The notes below the pieces were generated by a model. The model saw only the letters and a program-made list of their open reading frames with translations. It ran no database searches and was not told the DNA's origin. Both the position numbers and the translations under genes were made by a program. Shown here one piece after another: positions 58,872 through 64,000 of a DNA stretch of 64,000 bases (position 1 is the first letter of the stretch; each line of letters starts with the position of its first letter). The DNA comes from Odobenus rosmarus divergens (taxonomy: Eukaryota > Chordata > Mammalia > Carnivora > Odobenidae), in assembly GCF_000321225.1 (NCBI RefSeq), contig NW_004450397.1:3844091-3908090 (forward strand), in the 5' to 3' direction.

Positions 58872-61505
58872 CCATAAATTCTGTAGTTCCTCATTGTAAT
58901 TCGTTACAGAATACAATATATACCAGGAAACAAATGTGCATATTTAAAAGTTTAAGCCCATCTTCAAAGTTCCCCGAAGATTCATTTTCTTGTTTAATAT
59001 TGACTTGTCTACTATAAGTAAATAATTCAACAATTTAAAGATACCTTTTGTAAATAAGCATCTAAAGGATCTTCTCTTATGCCAAAATGCAAACTAAAAA
59101 GCAGCTCCGTGCCATCTTTTTGCTAAATGTCATCACTCAGACCTCTAACTCACCCACCGAGACATTTGTGCAAAAGCACAGATGGAACCAAGCACAACTT
59201 TGGACAGAGACTGAAGAGGTGTTCAGTCCCGGCTCACGTGTGTTCTGGCTCACGTGACTGGCCCACCAAACCCATCCTGTATCTGGGCAAGTGATCAGAG
59301 AAGTGCAGAAAAGAAAAAAATCTCCCTCACCGACTTCATAAAATGCCCAGAACTCTGACCATTGCAAACTACTTGGGCTTAAACCTCTGCTTCTCCATTT
59401 CTCATCCAAGAATCCTGATGGGAGTAGAAGTGAAAACAAATCCCAGGATATCTACAGACCCAGCCTGGAGTAGTTTACCCCAAGGAAAAATGTCTTCTTT
59501 TCTCATGTTTTACTTTTTAAGATATGGGGAATTTTTATTTCTCCTGTAGTATGTATCTCTATTTGCTTTCATATGAAAATAATGTGGATTTTTCCCAAGG
59601 AAACCTTCAAGTTTTGAAGCTCCAAGGAAATGTGTAGTGCACATCTTGTGGATTTCTCTCTAAGCCATTGGGGAGGCCTGGACAGAGGTAAGGCCTTGCA
59701 GACTCCAGTCAGATAAAATGGGAATGGGTTCTTGACAAGGAGATGCATATTTGGGTTGATTTTTATTAGCTATTAACAGTTTGGTATGCACTGATTTATG
59801 AGAAGAACTGGCCAGTCTTCTAACAAAGGCCCCAAAGTAATGAAACCCAAACAGCAAGTTTATACAGCAGACATGAAGGGTAGCCAGGTAAGAAGGCTGG
59901 CTCAGGCCCTGCAGGGCTGTCCACGTGGAAGGGCAGAGAAGCAATTGGGGCAGTAAAAACACAACAAGCGGGGCTTGGAAGGTTCCGACAAGAAGCAGAG
60001 GAAGATTTCTGCGGGAAGGAAGAAGGATTCAGAGATGGACTTTTCCCACATCTTCTATTTCTCAAGAGCACCCCAAGCATATCACCAGGAATGAAAACAT
60101 AAACATCTGCTTCAAGCCTAATCAGCGCCGGGAACAGGAAAGTGGCTGGTGTGGGCCCCTTCTCGTGGTTCTCAGGAGCCCGTGAAGGATGGAACGCGAG
60201 ATAAAGAGAAACAGACTCATCGGCCAAAGTCACGTCTTCTCCTCGCTGTTCCCACCAAACTGATTTGCAGAGGAGGTTATTTCCTAGGCAGCAAATATGT
60301 TATCTGTCAGGTAATAAGAGCTAAGCAAGCCAAACTTATTTCCTAAACAAAGATAAACCTGGATTCCCAAAAAGCGTACCAGTCCATTGCAGATCGGCTA
60401 GCCCAAGAGATGAGTCAGAAACCATGCCTGGGATATAGGTTACAGAATGCTTTTCAAATATCTGAGATATACACATTCCAAAGTACCCCAAGGACTAAAT
60501 AAACAAGAAATGTTTAAGACCGAAAAACCTGAGAGTTCCCGGACTTTGTGTAAAATAGCATGCTAACTCTGGAAGGCTCTGGAAGGCTCGGGCTGTTTAT
60601 CTTTTCAGATATAAGAGAAAACATGTATCTGTTGCCTGTCCTCCTCTTCCATCTTCCCCAAGTGTGCTACATATTTAAAAGAAGTTTTTCTAGAACAAAA
60701 TACTCCCTGCCATTAGAAATAGCAGTTTACTTTACATTCTGTCCTTTCAAAACTGAATCACAATCTTGAAAGCAAAGGACACTCTATTTACTTCTTTTAT
60801 GTCTCCTCTGGTCAATACTCCGTACAAGAGAAACCAAAAATTCCCAACTGGTTTTGCAACAATACACGGCATGTCCAGCTGGCTCAGAAGCATCACAAAA
60901 ATCTTTAAAACAACAGTTCACTTAAAAGTTAATCAATACACTTAGTTCCATCTCGGTATCAAAAATAGTTGTGTGCCATACAGCACTATTTTGTAGGAAG
61001 ATGGAAAGGGTCACAAAAATTAAAAATTTGGAAGGTAAAACTGGTTTCCCAAAAAGAAAAACAACAACAACAACAAAACAAAAACTGGTTTCTCTTATTC
61101 TAAAAAATGTGGGGGAACTGCTACAGCGGCCCCTCCCTGCTTCTCTATGCAGGAGCCACCGAGAGAATATATAACTTCATCCGAGGTCCCCTACATTCAA
61201 CATCGGGCATAGGCTGCTGCCTCCAATCCAGCCTACTCTCACCAGCAGATCAGCTCTTCTGGCAAGAACTGCCCGCAGCCCGACAATGCCTTCCCTCACA
61301 CCCTCTTCCCGGCTGCAGAACCATCTTGCAAGAGCTGCTCCCTGGCTGCCCGCCATCCTCCACAGCTCCCAGTTGGGTTCATTCCCCTACAGATCAACTT
61401 TCTCTCCCCTGTACACACACATCGACATAAACACACTTTTTCCTTTTTTCTTTTATTCTTAACCAGTTACCTCCAAAAAAGACACCTGATTCTGTAGTGG
61501 ATGGG
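58870..61505. other. Unique, repeat-poor sequence
   Basis: No repeat family recognised over 2.6 kb. Frames of 100-137 codons (59660-60233, minus) and 107 codons (61107-61430, plus, in a GC-richer pyrimidine-rich block) have no recognisable domains. A donor-like ctgtcag|gtaataag lies near 60311, with no convincing partner acceptor. Confidence 0.45.
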
Positions 61506-61538
61506 TCTCCTGGAAGTCAGAGTCTAAGATAGAAATTT
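61506..61538 (+). repeat. Inverted repeat, left arm (33 bp)
   Basis: tctcctggaagtcagagtct followed by aagatagaaattt. It is the reverse complement of 61898-61930 with a single mismatch. The arms are separated by 359 bp. Confidence 0.95.
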
Positions 61539-61559
61539 CAGATTTCAGGACAGGGGACC

Positions 61560-61930
61560 AACCCTACCACTGTGGTTGGGAGAGTCGGCGACCCATGGCT
61601 TTCATGGTTACTCCTTTCCAAAGATTGTTCTCAGCTGGAGAGCCGCCCCCCATTAAGATCATGCCCCCTGCCTGGGAGTGACCCATATCCAGTGGCTAAA
61701 TATAAGTCTTGGCCCCTTGCCTCGTGATGGGACAATTCTGAAGGGCTGTGCCTGCTCTGTGGCTCTCCATGGTATCAACTGAGTCCTTTGTTGTGCCTGC
61801 ATCTCAGCCCAACTGTCCCTTTCCCAGTTCTGCTTCGGTCCTTCCCCCAGGGGTCCACTGACAGGACAGTGTCCTCTGCAATACACCTCTCTGACACAAA
61901 TTTCTATCTCAGACTCTGACTTCCAGGAGA
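61560..61930 (-). repeat. Diverged dispersed repeat, reverse copy
   Basis: Its reverse complement aligns by eye with 4085-4340: shared gagat(a/g)gaa...gtgt, ttgggctg(a/c)gatgcag and cacaaca landmarks. The minus-strand 93-codon frame (61659-61940) lies inside it. The family is unnamed; probably an LTR-type or other old interspersed element. Confidence 0.5.
61898..61930 (-). repeat. Inverted repeat, right arm (33 bp)
   Basis: aaatttctatctcagactct followed by gacttccaggaga. It pairs with 61506-61538 at 32 of 33 positions. Confidence 0.95.
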
Positions 61931-63844
61931 TCCACCCCAAGATGCTCTCCCTCTTTTTTCTGCAATCTTCCTTTGTGACTAAAAATGAACCATATGGTGG
62001 CTCAATGGTACTAGTGAAACACTAATGTCAAAGTTTCAAAGTAAAATTATTCTGTAACTTCTAAAGCCTCTAAATATCCTGAGAATTTCCCCTCAATAAT
62101 TTCCACAAGTCTTCAAATTTCCTCTCATCCTCATTTAATTAAAAGTGCCACTGTCAAAGCCATGTCATATAAATAAGAAACAATTTCTCTTAATTTGGTT
62201 ATTTTCTGTTATAATTAATGGATTTACAAACACAATCTTCATTCCTAAACTACAACATTTGGTTCTTCTACTGCTTATTGTGGCAAATGTGCATTATTTC
62301 ATTGAGCTCTGAATTTAAATAGATTTCTATGGGCTGGCCTTTTGTGCCTTTCTTTTATTATTTTTGCTAGAAAAATTATTTTTCAAGTTCAAAACAACTG
62401 ACTTTGAAATAAACCATTGGAACCCAACTTGTCTGCAAGTGGGAGCTCGTGATCACTTCAAATAATTGGCTTTGGAAACAGAGAGAAGCCTGACAACATT
62501 TCAGGGACTTGAAACAAGCCTTCAAGTTTCCCCCGATGGTGCAGTTGCCCAGTCACCTAACTGTGTAATAGTAGAAGGGTCCCAGCTGGACTGTAGCAAT
62601 TTGATTTCCCCGACTTCAGATCACTGCTTGGCCCACACCTACACTGGCCATCTGAAGTGTCTGGCCACTCACAGCCACATATACAATGGACAGCAATTAT
62701 TTCCTGTTTGTCTGGCATGTGAGGTCACCTAACGCAACAAGCCAAGAGCTTCTCCCCACCTTCTTTTTTGGGAGGTAAATGAGGGCTGAACATTTTATTA
62801 GATCTTTCAGTGATTTTTTTTTTTTTATCAGCCATACTTTCTGAGGGACTGGAATTGTAAATGAACAAGTTCAGAGCTTACCATCCACATGAGAGCAAAA
62901 ACTCAAAAGAGTAACTATAGACAGAGGCCTACCAGCTAAACTGAAGGGGACAAAGAAACTGGTGTATACAAATATTCACACATGAATTTTCAGCTATTAA
63001 TTGACAAAGCAGCTAGATTAATGGGTAATCAAAGCTGCTTTCTTCAAATATTCAAAAAGATTAACAGCAAAACCAAAGTATCCCATAGGATTAGTAAATG
63101 ATATGAAGACCCATCCAGATGCTAATAAAGTCTCAGGAGCACTAGCTAGAAAGTGGAAGCTACCCCAGGCAAGAGAGAGACAACCCAATTCTGGCATGAG
63201 CTGGAGCTGGAAGGGAGTGCCCAGTGTGAACAGGTCCGCTCCAGCAGAAGGGAGGCAGGCAAAAATTGTTCTACATCCATCTAAAACATATGTATTTTCT
63301 ACTATTTGTAAATAGCACTTACTATTTTTGCTGGTGTGTCACTGAGTCATTTCTTTCTTTGTGCACAAAAACAAATCTGTTGAGTATATTCTCTCAAGAG
63401 ATATCCATGAAATGAAGGCAAGCTCTAATGTTCCAGCTTAACTATTCTGTGATTCTCTGTTTTATACTAGAGTCACACAATGATACAGTGACAAAATTAT
63501 ACTGAAAAATATATTGTTACAGAAACTTATAACACAAAGTGGGCTCATTTAAAGACTTGTCCCCTTTTGCCTTCAGCTGAAATTGGTGTTGAAGCTGGAG
63601 CTCTAAGCCACCTCAGGGAGTTACTCATTTTTCTGAGGGTATCTCCCATGGAAACATAGGTATATATGTTAATAAAACTTTTATCTGTTTTTCTCTTAAT
63701 TATGTCTTTTGTCACAAGGTTTCAGCCAAGAATTTAAAAGGGCACAGGGAAAATTATTTTTCTTCCCCTACACTTATAAGTTCACACCCAGTTCTGTCTC
63801 ATTCCAGTTGGTGTTACACCATTACCTCCTATCAGAGCTGATAT
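61931..63844. other. Unique, repeat-poor sequence
   Basis: No repeat family or gene recognised. A T-run is at 62815-62826. The 88-codon frame at 62466-62732 has no motif. Confidence 0.45.
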
Positions 63845-63950
63845 TCACTTGTTCACTTATTCAACATATATCATTGACAGCCTGCTATGTGCTGGAGTAC
63901 TATTTTGAGTAGTGGAAGTAAAATGATGAAGCAGAAAGGCTCTTCCAGTT
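63845..63950 (-). mobile_element. L2 3' end scrap, reverse
   Basis: cttattcaacatatatcatt, then gacagcctgctatgtgctgg resembles the reverse L2 3' end. Confidence 0.5.
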
Positions 63951-64000
63951 TTTCCAAGGCAAGGCAGCAGGAAAACCTGAAAAAAAGGAAATGTCCCCTG

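Noticed and set aside
60149..60346. Donor-like ctgtcag|gtaataag near 60311 suggesting an exon
   Set aside because: No convincing acceptor upstream and no recognisable coding content.

Overview
This window is mammalian nuclear DNA from a carnivoran. Every young SINE in it is a tRNA-derived CAN-SINE with the head gggcgcctgggtggctcag. The subfamily wording (ctgccttcggctcaggtcatgatc, an AAATAAATAAATAAAATC tail) resembles that of non-canid caniforms such as bears, seals or mustelids better than the dog or cat versions. The order is well supported; the family is my inference and the species cannot be read from this sequence.

I find no protein-coding gene, rRNA, tRNA, snRNA or CRISPR array that I can defend. 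The open frames are short and mostly fall inside repeats, microsatellites or the assembly gap. This looks like intergenic or deep intronic DNA, built from layers of dead transposons over unique AT-rich sequence. Two weak exon-like candidates are listed with low confidence: 2868-3070 (+) and 28585-28883 (-).

Layout. 1-5.3 kb: five CAN-SINEs (two used almost the same target site in succession), a MaLR LTR, a hAT fragment, and a 1,375-bp head-to-tail tandem duplication whose second copy is mostly hidden by a 50-N gap. 5.3-16.9 kb: L2 pieces, four CAN-SINEs, one LTR-like block, MIRs and AT-rich unique DNA. 17-29 kb: a probable carnivoran ERV LTR, three CAN-SINEs, an L1 3' UTR, a second MaLR LTR in the opposite orientation, and unique DNA. 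29.4 kb: a chimeric insertion with a SINE 5' half and a carnivore L1 3' end inside one target-site duplication. 30-46 kb: MIR, L2, L1, LTR-like and hAT relics, a (GT)17 microsatellite and a class-I-type solo LTR. 46-51.4 kb: an old, broken L1 in forward orientation, split by a younger SINE. 51.5-57.5 kb: MIR, L2, another L1 3' end and a minus-strand SINE. 57.5-64 kb: the most repeat-poor part, holding a near-perfect 33-bp inverted repeat at 61.5-61.9 kb.

Repeat families were assigned from remembered consensus features, not from a database search, so subfamily names are avoided where I was unsure. Boundaries marked by target-site duplications are exact; the others are approximate to tens of bases. 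I found no undescribed biological system. The most informative items are the gap-hidden tandem duplication, the SINE/L1 chimera and the inverted repeat.
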